Shown here one piece after another: positions 54,738 to 63,049 of a stretch of DNA of 64,000 nt (position 1 is its first letter; each line of letters opens with the position of its first letter). Below the pieces are notes generated by a model, which ran no database searches, was not told where the DNA came from, and saw only the letters and a list, made by a program, of their open reading frames with translations. The DNA is taken from positions 44,389-108,388 of the forward strand of contig NZ_ABXA01000003.1 of NCBI RefSeq assembly GCF_000173355.1, written 5' to 3'. Position numbers and translations under genes: made by a program. The stretch comes from Anaerococcus hydrogenalis DSM 7454 (GTDB taxonomy: Bacteria; Bacillota; Clostridia; Tissierellales; Peptoniphilaceae).

Positions 54738-56299
54738 AAATCTATGAAGTAATCATAGTCATTTTTATTAAACTGTTTTTCATCTCCTGGGAAAGTATCA
54801 GTTATTTCATTTGATTCAAAAACATACATACTAGCTCGTGTATATATTCTTGAAAAATCTTTTTCTTTAAATTTTATTAAAATTTTTTTCTCTCTAGGAA
54901 TCTTATTTTTATTTTTTTCTTCTTCTAATTGGTATCTGAATTCATTGTTATTAAAACCAATTTCTTCTGATTTTGGCATAATAAATATGCTAAAAATTAA
55001 AATTAAAAATGATAAAATTTTAGTTAGATAATCATCGTAATTGAAATTCAAAACATAGATAACTATTAGGGTTAAAAACATATGAATTGTCCTAACATAT
55101 CTATCATAACAAGCTAATCTTCTTAGCTCTCCTGGTGTCATAGATGAAATAAACATGAAATAATTACCTATTTGATAAATTACATATATGCATATAGTTG
55201 AAAATAACAAAGAAATAATTAATTTATCAAACTTTTTGTAGATAAGTAAAATAATTAAAATAGAAATTAATGCCCACATAAGATAGTCATTAAAAACTCT
55301 TGATAGAAATTCTCTAGTAAATCCATTTATAAGGTCGTGGTTAGTAGCTATTCCTGATTTATATTGACTAATACTCATAGAATGCTTGCCAGTATAAGAA
55401 AATTCATTTTTTATATGATTTGACCAAGATAAATTTGAAAGAAAAATTGATCCAAGACTAATAATTATAATTTTATAATCTTTTCTCATATATTTCTTAA
55501 TAATATAAATCAAAACAAAAATCGATAGAAACAATCCTGAATTTTTCACATATACCAAGCTTACAAACATTGGCATTAAAAAGTATTTAAGATAATTATT
55601 TTCTTTTCTAAAGTCATAATAATAAACAAATGAAAATATTGCAAATCCAGTAGTAGATAAAATTGTATCTACCAAAAGACAATAAGGTCTAATATTGTAG
55701 TAAAATCCGTATATAATTACTAATACTGTTAGAATATAATTAATAACTTTATTTTTTGTTAAGCTAATAAAACAAAAAAGTCCAGATAGGGTAAAAATTG
55801 AATTTATAATCATTAATATAGATTCATCGAATTGAAAAAATCTTCCTATTCCATAGATAAAATACGCCATCGCTTGGGGATATGACTTAAAACTAATAGT
55901 AGTATCTAAACCTGTATTTATGGCATCTTTTCTGAGTAAAAGTCTAGATATTGTCGCCCAATGACTAAAGTCATCATACATAAGAAATTTTCTACCATAT
56001 AGATAAAAGCTCAAAATTCCAATAGATATAAAGAATAAAAAATATTCTGGAAATAAACTTCCTAATATCTCTTTATTATTATATAAAAACTTTACGAATA
56101 ATAGTAAACCAATTAAATTAACGATTATTATTGTTACTAACATCAAACTCAATCTAGCGGCTAATGCTACTAGAAAAATATATGATGTAAATAAAATAAA
56201 AGGTATAAATCCTACCTTTAATTCAAATTTATCTTTAACTTGACAACTATACCCAAGAAAGCTAATCAATAAGAACAAAATTGCAAATATATTTCTCAT
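54728..56299 (-). CDS. polytopic GT-C-like membrane protein
   Basis: A 523-residue integral membrane protein with roughly a dozen hydrophobic helices. The first extracellular loop carries LMYDDFSHWATISRLL, a DxF-H pattern like the catalytic loop Asp of lipid-linked sugar transferases of the GT-C fold, and a C-terminal soluble part of about 80 residues follows. It lies nine bases after the GT2-GtrA gene, so it probably uses the polyprenyl-phosphate sugar made there to decorate a wall polymer or protein. The specific substrate cannot be told, and a simple membrane protein of unknown function remains possible. Confidence 0.65.
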   Translation of the reverse strand: MRNIFAILFLLISFLGYSCQVKDKFELKVGFIPFILFTSYIFLVALAARLSLMLVTIIIVNLIGLLLFVKFLYNNKEILGSLFPEYFLFFISIGILSFYLYGRKFLMYDDFSHWATISRLLLRKDAINTGLDTTISFKSYPQAMAYFIYGIGRFFQFDESILMIINSIFTLSGLFCFISLTKNKVINYILTVLVIIYGFYYNIRPYCLLVDTILSTTGFAIFSFVYYYDFRKENNYLKYFLMPMFVSLVYVKNSGLFLSIFVLIYIIKKYMRKDYKIIIISLGSIFLSNLSWSNHIKNEFSYTGKHSMSISQYKSGIATNHDLINGFTREFLSRVFNDYLMWALISILIILLIYKKFDKLIISLLFSTICIYVIYQIGNYFMFISSMTPGELRRLACYDRYVRTIHMFLTLIVIYVLNFNYDDYLTKILSFLILIFSIFIMPKSEEIGFNNNEFRYQLEEEKNKNKIPREKKILIKFKEKDFSRIYTRASMYVFESNEITDTFPGDEKQFNKNDYDYFIDLSK

Positions 56300-56307
56300 T
56301 TTTACTC

Positions 56308-57372
56308 CTAGTTAAAAATATACCTATCTTGTATCCTATAAGATAACAAGAAAATCAAACAATCTACAAATATTTTTATCAATGATGAATCAAGACCCAA
56401 AGATAAAAATAGCCTATCTACTAAAAACGCTGATAAAATCATCTGGCATAGCCATAAAATAATATATTTATAAAAAACACTTTTAGAATCAGATTCATCC
56501 TTAAAGACTATGTTTTTATTCACATTATAATTGAAAAGGCCTGAAATAATCCTTGCTCCTATTGTAGATATCCAAATTATTGTGGACTGACTTTTTATAA
56601 ACTTTAGTAAAGTTTTTGTAAATAGCCTAAAAAATCCTATATCAACTAGCCAAGAAGAAAGGGATGATAAGATAAATTTAAAGAAGGTTTTAAACATTAC
56701 TGAATATATTTTTATAGAATCCTTAACTGGATTAAAGTGGGTTTCGCTGTTATTATCAAAATAAACTGTCTCTATTGGGATTTCCTTGATTTTCTTTCCA
56801 GTTTTTGAACAATTTATAAGCATATTAATTTCATATTCAAATCTTTCTCCGTCAAGGTCTAGGAAATCTTCCATATGACTTTTACAAATTGCCCTAAGTC
56901 CTGTCTGGGTATCCCTTATCTTATCCTTAAACATCAACTTATAGATAAAACTGGTTAACTTATTTCCAAAAGAACTTTTGAAGGGTACATTTTCTTCATT
57001 AAAGTCCCTAGAACCCAAATATAAAATATTTTCTTTTGACCTACTTGCTATCTTTGCAATATTAAAAAGATCTTCGGACCTATGTTGACCATCAGAATCT
57101 GCAGTAATCACATAGGAAAAGTCAGAATAATTATTTAATATGTAATTAAAAGAATTTTTTAAGGCCCTTCCCTTACCAAAATTTTTATAATGGTCAAAAA
57201 CATCTATACCTTGATTTTTTAAACTATCAAAATATTCTTTATATTCATTCCTACTTCCATCATTTACCAGAATAATCCTTTCAAATCCTTTCTCTCTCAA
57301 CTCTTTAATATAATTAGTTAAGATTTCTCTTGGAGGATTTAAGGCTGGTATTAAAACTATAACATCTTTCAT
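56308..57372 (-). CDS. family 2 glycosyltransferase fused to GtrA domain
   Basis: A 354-residue fusion. Residues 1-225 are a GT2 polyprenyl-phosphate glycosyltransferase: VIVLIPALNPPREILTNYIK, IILVNDGSRNEY, FGKGRALKNSFNYIL, ITADSDGQHRSEDL and TQTGLRAI, with DGS and DSD being the nucleotide-sugar and metal sites. Residues about 235-354 form a GtrA-like four-helix membrane domain that may flip or assemble the lipid-linked sugar. Both functions lie in one chain, as in several Firmicutes. It is the first gene of a two-gene operon with the GT-C-like protein. Confidence 0.9.
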   Translation of the reverse strand: MKDVIVLIPALNPPREILTNYIKELREKGFERIILVNDGSRNEYKEYFDSLKNQGIDVFDHYKNFGKGRALKNSFNYILNNYSDFSYVITADSDGQHRSEDLFNIAKIASRSKENILYLGSRDFNEENVPFKSSFGNKLTSFIYKLMFKDKIRDTQTGLRAICKSHMEDFLDLDGERFEYEINMLINCSKTGKKIKEIPIETVYFDNNSETHFNPVKDSIKIYSVMFKTFFKFILSSLSSWLVDIGFFRLFTKTLLKFIKSQSTIIWISTIGARIISGLFNYNVNKNIVFKDESDSKSVFYKYIILWLCQMILSAFLVDRLFLSLGLDSSLIKIFVDCLIFLLSYRIQDRYIFN

Positions 57373-57407
57373 TTTTTATCCTTATATAATCCTTGAATTT
57401 CAAATAA

Positions 57408-57436
57408 ATTCTAACACACTAATATTTTTTTGTAAA
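57408..57436 (-). promoter_or_regulatory. promoter of glycosyltransferase operon
   Basis: TTTACA (57431-57436) and TAGAAT (57408-57413) with a 17-base spacer on the minus strand, 35 bases before the GT2-GtrA ATG. Confidence 0.65.
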
Positions 57437-57461
57437 ATAAAGAAATTTAAAAAATTTCATT

Positions 57462-57489
57462 AAAAAAGACAGGCTACAATGGCCTGTCT
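57462..57489 (-). terminator. terminator of tRNA-Leu (CAA)
   Basis: AGACAGGC (57467-57474) pairs perfectly with GCCTGTCT (57482-57489). On the minus strand it is followed by six T residues. Confidence 0.85.
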
Positions 57490-57515
57490 AAATATGAAAA
57501 AAATAAAAAAATTAA

Positions 57516-57602
57516 TGGTGCTGGTGGTGGGACTTGAACCCACACGTTCCGGAGAACAACAGAGTTTGAGTCTGTCTCGTCTGCCAATTCCGACACACCA
57601 GC
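57516..57602 (-). tRNA. tRNA-Leu (CAA)
   Basis: An 87-base class II tRNA with encoded CCA. Acceptor GCTGGTG pairs with CACCAGC; the anticodon stem ACAGA/TCTGT holds loop CTCAAAC, giving anticodon CAA; the variable arm is long; the T arm is GTGGG-TTCAAGT-CCCAC. Confidence 0.95.
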
Positions 57603-57654
57603 ATTAACACTACCTGTATATTATAACACCATTTTTTTGTATTTGCAAATTTTT

Positions 57655-58245
57655 TTACATTTTTCTCAATTTTTTAAAATCTACATAAATTTCTCTTAGG
57701 CTTTTTATTAATTTCTTTCCTTTGTCAGAATAAACAAATTTTAAAGTTCCAAGAGCTGAAAGTATGCCTATAATTATTCCACAAATTACATCTGATGGAT
57801 AATGTACATATAAGTATAGCCTAGAAAAAGCAATTAAAATTGCAAGTATAGTGGACATTAGCTTAATAGTTTTTGACTTTGAAAAAAATAATATTACTGT
57901 TAGCATGCAAAATGAAATTGCTGAATGTCCTGATGGAAAGGATGGGTCTTGTGGTTTTAAAACTAATAATTTTATCCCATCAACAAGTTCAAAGGGTCTT
58001 GTTCTTCCAACAGCAGGTTTTAATATTAAATTTACAATAATAGTATTGACTATAAGACATAAAACCATTAGCTTTGCCATTTTTTTATATTCTTTTGTTG
58101 TTAGAAAAATCAAAATTAATAATATCCAAAAAATCCCCATATTACCAAGGGCAGTTACTGTTGTCATCATCTTGTCCATCAAGGGACTTTTTAAGCCTTG
58201 TATAAAATTTAAAATAGAAATATCTATTTTTGTTATAAAATTCAT
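57655..58245 (-). CDS. PAP2-family membrane phosphatase
   Basis: A 196-residue membrane protein with five or six helices and the acid-phosphatase signature: KPAVGRTRPFE (KxxxxxxRP), PSFPSGHSAISF (PSGH) and SRLYLYVHYPSDVICG (SRxxxxxHxxxD), giving catalytic His residues. Likely substrate is undecaprenyl pyrophosphate or a phosphatidic-acid-like lipid. The start is ATG 58245 after AAAGGGG; a longer in-frame start lacks support. Undecaprenyl-PP recycling would fit the nearby glycosyltransferases, but bacA-type function is not proved. Confidence 0.88.
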   Translation of the reverse strand: MNFITKIDISILNFIQGLKSPLMDKMMTTVTALGNMGIFWILLILIFLTTKEYKKMAKLMVLCLIVNTIIVNLILKPAVGRTRPFELVDGIKLLVLKPQDPSFPSGHSAISFCMLTVILFFSKSKTIKLMSTILAILIAFSRLYLYVHYPSDVICGIIIGILSALGTLKFVYSDKGKKLIKSLREIYVDFKKLRKM

Positions 58246-58293
58246 ATTTTCCCCTTTATATCTTTTGAATAATTTTATCATAAAGAAAGAAAA

Positions 58294-58512
58294 TAAAAAA
58301 GACTGCTCGTGCAGTCTCAGAGCGTAGACGAAGTCAGTTTAATAATATATTAATAGTTCAAAAACAAAATTATGCTATAACCCATCTCGACTAAGTGAGT
58401 GAAACGAACGCATGGAGAGATCTCATGAGATTTCTCCGCTCGTTGCACTCGGTCGAAATGGGTAAGTTTTTACTTTGTCTACATACTGAGACTGCCCTTG
58501 CAGTCTTTTTAT
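58294..58512. repeat. nested-palindrome (MITE-like) element
   Basis: A 219-base stretch bounded by arms of about 39 bases that are reverse complements with few mismatches (58296-58334 against 58472-58510). Each arm holds its own small hairpin (GACTGC/GCAGTC). Inside is an 82-base imperfect palindrome (58381-58462) centred on CTCATGAG, with outer ends CCCAT and ATGGG. The outer hairpins each have a T run on the outgoing side, so they can serve as terminators for both neighbours. No coding potential is seen. Confidence 0.75.
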
Positions 58513-59759
58513 TCTACTTTTGTATTTACAGTTTTTATTATCATTTCATCACATTTTCTGATTCTTTCTCTTTGGGTCTCATTTACTTTATCATAATATT
58601 TGCCACCCTCAAGAAAGTCTTCTATCATAAAATCTTTTGCCAAATATCCATTTTCATCACGCATATGGCCATTCCAAATTGGATGTATTTTGACATCTCC
58701 AAGTTTTATTTTTCCTGTTTTATTATTTCTAAGAATATTTATATCATAAAGAACTGATTGCTCAGTTCTTATATCTCCCAATACATCATAAGATTGGCAA
58801 GCTATAAAATTTCCACAAGAATAAGCAATGTATCCTTCTTTTCCATCTTTAGACTTATACCTTTCAGCAGGTTGAGTTACGTGAGGATGGTTTCCTATAA
58901 CAAGGTCTGCTCCCCAATCTATCATATCTCTTCCAAGTTTTATTTGATCATCTGTTGGATAAGATTGATATTCAACTCCCCAGTGAGGATAAACAATTAT
59001 TAAATCTGCCTTATTTTTCTTAGCCTCTTTTATATCAGCTTTTATTTTTTCTGGCTCTAAATAATTGATTACATCTTCAGGCTTATTTTCTGTAACTAGA
59101 CTATCAAGTCCATTTACTCCATAAGTATAAGACATAAAGGAAACTTTTAATCCCTTAACATTTCTATAAATAAACCTATCTTCTCCTGGTTTTCTTGTTC
59201 CAGCATGAGCAATACCATATTCATCCATAGCATCTATAGTATCAAAAATACCCTCTTCAAAAGAATCTACTGAGTGGTTGTTGGCTGTTGATAGCATATC
59301 AAAACCAGCATCCTTTATATCTCTAATATATTCCTTTGGTGTTGTAAATTGAGGATATCCGGAAGGTTCTCTAGTTTTACTTACACTTGTTTCAAAATTT
59401 CCAATAGTAAGGTCTGAATCTTTTAGAAAATCTTTTACATATTCAAATTGATTTGAAAAATCATATTTACCATTTCCATAATTTCTAGCATAGTCAACTT
59501 GGTCCATATGAGCCATCAAGTCTCCACCAGCTTTTATATTAATTATTTCATCCTTACTTTTCTCATCAAATTTTTTAGGTCTTTTCTTATCAATTTTTAT
59601 AATGCCCTTGTTCTTATCATTTTCTTTTTTTACTTCCTTATTTGAAACAGAAATATCTGAAGAAATATTAGATTTTCCATCCTGTTTTTTACAAGAAGAT
59701 AAAGAAAATGCCATTAAAAAAACTAATAAAAGACTTAAAATTTTCCTATATTTTTTCAT
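58509..59759 (-). CDS. CapA-family lipoprotein (metallophosphatase fold)
   Basis: A 416-residue secreted lipoprotein. The signal peptide ends in the lipobox FSLSSC with Cys23 lipidated; a polar Lys/Ser linker (24-65) is followed by the PGA_cap domain of metallophosphatase type. Metal motifs are KAGGDLMAHMDQVDYA, TIGNFETS, STANNHSVDSFEEG, YPHWGVEYQ and IGNHPHVTQPAE. The family includes CapA/PgsA of poly-gamma-glutamate synthesis, but here no capB, capC or capD is near, so polyglutamate is not indicated; a surface hydrolase role is possible. Confidence 0.9.
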   Translation of the reverse strand: MKKYRKILSLLLVFLMAFSLSSCKKQDGKSNISSDISVSNKEVKKENDKNKGIIKIDKKRPKKFDEKSKDEIINIKAGGDLMAHMDQVDYARNYGNGKYDFSNQFEYVKDFLKDSDLTIGNFETSVSKTREPSGYPQFTTPKEYIRDIKDAGFDMLSTANNHSVDSFEEGIFDTIDAMDEYGIAHAGTRKPGEDRFIYRNVKGLKVSFMSYTYGVNGLDSLVTENKPEDVINYLEPEKIKADIKEAKKNKADLIIVYPHWGVEYQSYPTDDQIKLGRDMIDWGADLVIGNHPHVTQPAERYKSKDGKEGYIAYSCGNFIACQSYDVLGDIRTEQSVLYDINILRNNKTGKIKLGDVKIHPIWNGHMRDENGYLAKDFMIEDFLEGGKYYDKVNETQRERIRKCDEMIIKTVNTKVE

Positions 59760-59797
59760 TTCTACTCCTTTATTTATAAAATCAATATATTTTCTTT

Positions 59798-59826
59798 ATT
59801 ATATATTATTTTATAAATAATGTCAT
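59798..59826 (-). promoter_or_regulatory. promoter of the CapA-family gene
   Basis: ATGACA (59821-59826) and TATAAT (59798-59803) with a 17-base spacer on the minus strand, immediately after the stop of the preceding transporter gene. Confidence 0.7.
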
Positions 59827-59827
59827 A

Positions 59828-61144
59828 TTAAAATGAAATTTGATATCTGATTGCAATTATACAAAGAATTACTGCAAGTGGGACATAAAAGTATCTTCCC
59901 AAATTATACCAGCCATCTCCATGTTTATGTTTTGCATTTTTATTAATTTCTTCTAACAAATCTTCTTTTTTCATAACCCAAAACCATGATATAGCTCCCA
60001 TAATAGCAGAAATAGGTAGGATATAAATTGTTACAAAGTTCATCCAAGTACCCCATTTTGCTATTGGGTGTAAAAACAATCCACAAACAAATACTATTGT
60101 CATTAGGGCGATTAAAACATGAAGCCTGTTTAATTTTTCAAATTTTGATGTTATTGCTTCGGCAACTGTTTCAATCATTGATTGAACGGATAAAACTCCT
60201 GCAAATACAATTGCAATGTATAAAATTATTGCAAAAATTCTTCCTCCTGCTATTTCTTGTAAAACTTTTGGTAATACAACAAAAATTAATTTTGGTCCTT
60301 CTGATTGAGAAAAACCAAAGGCAAAAGTTGCAGGAAGCATTACAAATGTTGAAAGCATAGCTGCTGTTGTGTCAAGCCCTGATGTTATTGTTGATGAGTG
60401 TACTATATCTTCGCTATCAGGAAGGTATGACCCATAAACAACCATTACCGTTGATACAATTGATAGGGAAAAGAATGCTTGTCCCATTGCAGCAATCCAT
60501 AATCTTATATCAAGTAATTTTCTAGGATCCATTGTAAAAATAAACTTGTATCCTTCAACAGCTTTGTTTAAAAATGCAATTCTTATTGCCAAAATTATAA
60601 ATAAAATAAAGAATAATGGCATCATAAATGAATTTGTTTTTTCAATTCCCTTTGTTCCATAGGCAAGGGTGAAAAATACTATAATAATTAATAAGAAGTG
60701 CTCTTTTGCCAAAACAAAATCTTTTGAAGAAATTGATTCAAACCAAAGATTAGGATCTTGAGTTAACAAAGTTCCTGTTATTGAATCAATCAAAGCTTTA
60801 AGAACATAAGTTATTACAACAGTATATCCTATAGCTAGAAGAACAACTCCAACCAAGGGAATCCATCTTAAAACTCTTCCAACTCCTTCCTTGTTTCTAG
60901 ATTTCCAAACTTCTCTAAAAACTCCCATAGGACCTGACTTATATTTTCTTCCAACTGCACTTTCTGCAGAAAGTCCCACACGACCAAATAAAAATACAAA
61001 GAACAAATAAGGTAATAAAAAAGATAGTCCCCCATTCATTCCTATTTTGTAGGGAAAGGCCCATACGTTGGCAAGTCCTACTGCACTTCCAACGCATGCC
61101 ATAATAAATCCCCATTTGTTAGTAAATTTCGAATTATTTTCCAT
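59828..61144 (-). CDS. sodium-dependent SNF-family transporter (copy 1)
   Basis: A 438-residue neurotransmitter:sodium symporter with the LeuT fold. The sodium-site helix 1 reads WGFIMACVGSAVGLANVWAF PYK-like (GSAVGLANVWAFPYK), TM3 contains TYVLKALIDS, and TM6 has AMGQAFFSLS, the unwound substrate region. About 11-12 helices are present. It is 18 bases from a paralogue (copy 2) upstream; the two are similar along their length, indicating tandem duplication. The substrate is probably an amino acid (MhsT/TnaT type), not determinable here. Confidence 0.92.
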   Translation of the reverse strand: MENNSKFTNKWGFIMACVGSAVGLANVWAFPYKIGMNGGLSFLLPYLFFVFLFGRVGLSAESAVGRKYKSGPMGVFREVWKSRNKEGVGRVLRWIPLVGVVLLAIGYTVVITYVLKALIDSITGTLLTQDPNLWFESISSKDFVLAKEHFLLIIIVFFTLAYGTKGIEKTNSFMMPLFFILFIILAIRIAFLNKAVEGYKFIFTMDPRKLLDIRLWIAAMGQAFFSLSIVSTVMVVYGSYLPDSEDIVHSSTITSGLDTTAAMLSTFVMLPATFAFGFSQSEGPKLIFVVLPKVLQEIAGGRIFAIILYIAIVFAGVLSVQSMIETVAEAITSKFEKLNRLHVLIALMTIVFVCGLFLHPIAKWGTWMNFVTIYILPISAIMGAISWFWVMKKEDLLEEINKNAKHKHGDGWYNLGRYFYVPLAVILCIIAIRYQISF

Positions 61145-61162
61145 TATTAATCTCCATAAATT

Positions 61163-62485
61163 TTAAAAAGTAACCTTAAATACAAGAGCAAGTATTGATA
61201 AGCCAATAGCTATTGGAACATATACATATTTTCCAAGCTTGTGCCATTTTTCTCCAACTTTTTTCTTAGCTCCAATATTAACTTCTTCCAAATGTTCTTC
61301 TTTCTTCCAAAAATAAAACCAAGTTATAGCTCCAATTGATGCTCCTATTGGGATAATATAAATTGAAACAAGATCCATCCATGGACCCCATTTTCCGATT
61401 GTCTCCATATTCATACCAACCAAAAATGTAATAAGACCAATAATAAGTAAAGCATAAAGTCTTTTTATTTTTTTATATCTATGCATCAATGATTCAACTA
61501 TTACCTCAAACATATTTTGTAAAGAAGAAATTCCTGCAAAAACAACTGCTGTATAAAGAATTATAGCAAAAATTCTTCCACCCTTAATATTTTGTAAAAT
61601 TGTTGGCAAAACCTCGAACAAAAGACCAGGACCACCAGCTTGTGAAAGTCCAAAAACTAAAATAGATGGAACAATAACACAAGATGATAAAAGGGCAGCC
61701 ATGGTATCAAAAATTGCTGTTGATTTTGCTGCTGATAAAATATCTTCTTTTTTATCTAGATAAGAACCACAAACAATCATCCCACTTCCAGTAACAGAAA
61801 GAGAAAAGAAAGCTTGTCCCATAGCATTTATAACTGTATTTAAAGATAGTTTATCATAATCAAACCTAAACATATACTTGTAACCATCGAAAGCATTTGG
61901 CAAAGTCAAAATAAAAATTGCAATAATCAAAAACAATATAAAAAATGATGGCATCATAATCTTATTAGATTTTTCAATAGTATGAGCTCCCTTAAGACAG
62001 GTTAGAAGTGTAGCTAAAATTATAATAAAATGATAAAAAACTACAGAATAATCTTTATTAGCAAAAGACTCAAACCAAGTTTTGGTATTAACAACCATAA
62101 GCTCACCTGTAATAGAATCAACCAAAGCCTTCAAGACATAAGAAACTATAACAGCATATCCTATTGCAATAAATAAAGACCCTATCAAAGGTAAAATCCC
62201 TATATTTTTACTAAAAAAAGAATGAATTTTATTATTATTTTTTGAATTTAAGGCATATTCATAAGAGCCCAAAGTTCCAGTTTCAGCTCTTCTACCTATT
62301 GCAAATTCACTTGATAAACCTACATAAGCAAAAAGAGAAACAAAAACTAAATAAAATAATAAGAAAAACATCCCACCTTCTTGAAATTTGTAAGGAAATC
62401 CCCAAACATTTGCCATGCCCACGGCACTTCCCACTGCTGTTAGGATAAAACCTAACCTAGATGAAAATTTTTTTTCCTTGTTCAT
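61163..62485 (-). CDS. sodium-dependent SNF-family transporter (copy 2)
   Basis: A 440-residue paralogue of the next gene. TM1 reads LGFILTAVGSAVGMANVWGF PYK-like (GSAVGMANVWGFPYK), TM6 AMGQAFFSLSVTGSG, and the C-terminus LGKYVYVPIAIGLSI resembles LGRYFYVPLAVILCI of copy 1. It is first in the two-gene unit, with an AAAAAGGAG ribosome site, its own promoter and a hairpin in the leader. It likely takes up amino acids with Na+, which links it to a sodium-motive Rnf system by inference only. Confidence 0.92.
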   Translation of the reverse strand: MNKEKKFSSRLGFILTAVGSAVGMANVWGFPYKFQEGGMFFLLFYLVFVSLFAYVGLSSEFAIGRRAETGTLGSYEYALNSKNNNKIHSFFSKNIGILPLIGSLFIAIGYAVIVSYVLKALVDSITGELMVVNTKTWFESFANKDYSVVFYHFIIILATLLTCLKGAHTIEKSNKIMMPSFFILFLIIAIFILTLPNAFDGYKYMFRFDYDKLSLNTVINAMGQAFFSLSVTGSGMIVCGSYLDKKEDILSAAKSTAIFDTMAALLSSCVIVPSILVFGLSQAGGPGLLFEVLPTILQNIKGGRIFAIILYTAVVFAGISSLQNMFEVIVESLMHRYKKIKRLYALLIIGLITFLVGMNMETIGKWGPWMDLVSIYIIPIGASIGAITWFYFWKKEEHLEEVNIGAKKKVGEKWHKLGKYVYVPIAIGLSILALVFKVTF

Positions 62486-62508
62486 ATTTAACTCCTTTTT
62501 ACTTTAGT

Positions 62509-62526
62509 ACACCAAGGTGTTGGTGT
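62509..62526. repeat. leader hairpin of SNF transporter operon
   Basis: ACACCAA pairs perfectly with TTGGTGT around a GGTG loop in the 5' untranslated leader, about 12 bases upstream of the ribosome site. It could be an operator or an RNA control hairpin. No T tract follows. Confidence 0.55.
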
Positions 62527-62543
62527 CCTATTGAACTTGTTTC

Positions 62544-62571
62544 ATTATATCATACATTTCAAATTTGTAAA
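62544..62571 (-). promoter_or_regulatory. promoter of SNF transporter operon
   Basis: TTTACA (62566-62571) and TATAAT (62544-62549) with a 16-base spacer, plus a TG extension at -10, on the minus strand. Confidence 0.75.
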
Positions 62572-62605
62572 ATAAATTTAAAAAAGAATTAAATACAACA
62601 TTTTC

Positions 62606-62962
62606 CTATAATTTCATAAAAGTAAACCTGCCAATAGCAATTACTTTTTTCCTATCATCAAAAACATCACAATCAATATTAATTACCCTCCTACCTACCT
62701 TTTTTGCCATACATTTTGCATACAAAAATTCAGTATCCTTACCTGCCCTTAAAAAATTAACATAGCCATCGCTTGTCACAAATTCTCCATCAAAATATTC
62801 AGAAGCCTTTTTGCCACAGGATGTATCAATTAAGGTCATAGTTACACCCCCATGGATGATACCATTAATATTCATACAATAATCTTTGATTGGAATTTTT
62901 GTAATTATAGATCCATCATCATCTTTTACATATTCCATTTCTAAATAATCAACAAAATTCAT
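62606..62962 (-). CDS. PaaI-type hotdog thioesterase
   Basis: A 118-residue single-domain hotdog-fold acyl-CoA thioesterase. The active-site motif is INGIIHGGVTMTLIDTSCGK (HGG followed by Asp), then DGYVNFLRAGKD. The domain is complete. It is a monocistronic gene with its own extended -10 promoter, divergent from the diacylglycerol kinase gene. Substrate unknown. Confidence 0.9.
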   Translation of the reverse strand: MNFVDYLEMEYVKDDDGSIITKIPIKDYCMNINGIIHGGVTMTLIDTSCGKKASEYFDGEFVTSDGYVNFLRAGKDTEFLYAKCMAKKVGRRVINIDCDVFDDRKKVIAIGRFTFMKL

Positions 62963-62989
62963 AAAACTTCCTTTCTATTCAATAGGGCA

Positions 62990-62998
62990 ATTATATCA
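62990..62998 (-). promoter_or_regulatory. extended -10 promoter of thioesterase gene
   Basis: On the minus strand TGATATAAT (hexamer 62990-62995) lies 28 bases before the thioesterase ATG. No good -35 box is visible. Confidence 0.55.
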
Positions 62999-63020
62999 TT
63001 TTTTGTAAAAAATATAAAAA

Positions 63021-63029
63021 TGGTATAAT
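63021..63029 (+). promoter_or_regulatory. extended -10 promoter of diacylglycerol-kinase-like gene
   Basis: TGGTATAAT (hexamer 63024-63029) lies 21 bases before the ATG at 63050. The two divergent promoters are 28 bases apart. Confidence 0.6.
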
Positions 63030-63049
63030 TTATAGGCAAAGGAAATTTT

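Noticed and set aside
58395..58757. 120-codon plus-strand frame crossing the palindrome element
   Set aside because: It overlaps the CapA gene antisense and begins inside the nested palindrome; no ribosome site and no family features.
58509..59759. Poly-gamma-glutamate capsule locus
   Set aside because: Only the CapA-like lipoprotein is present; no capB, capC or capD homologue lies nearby.
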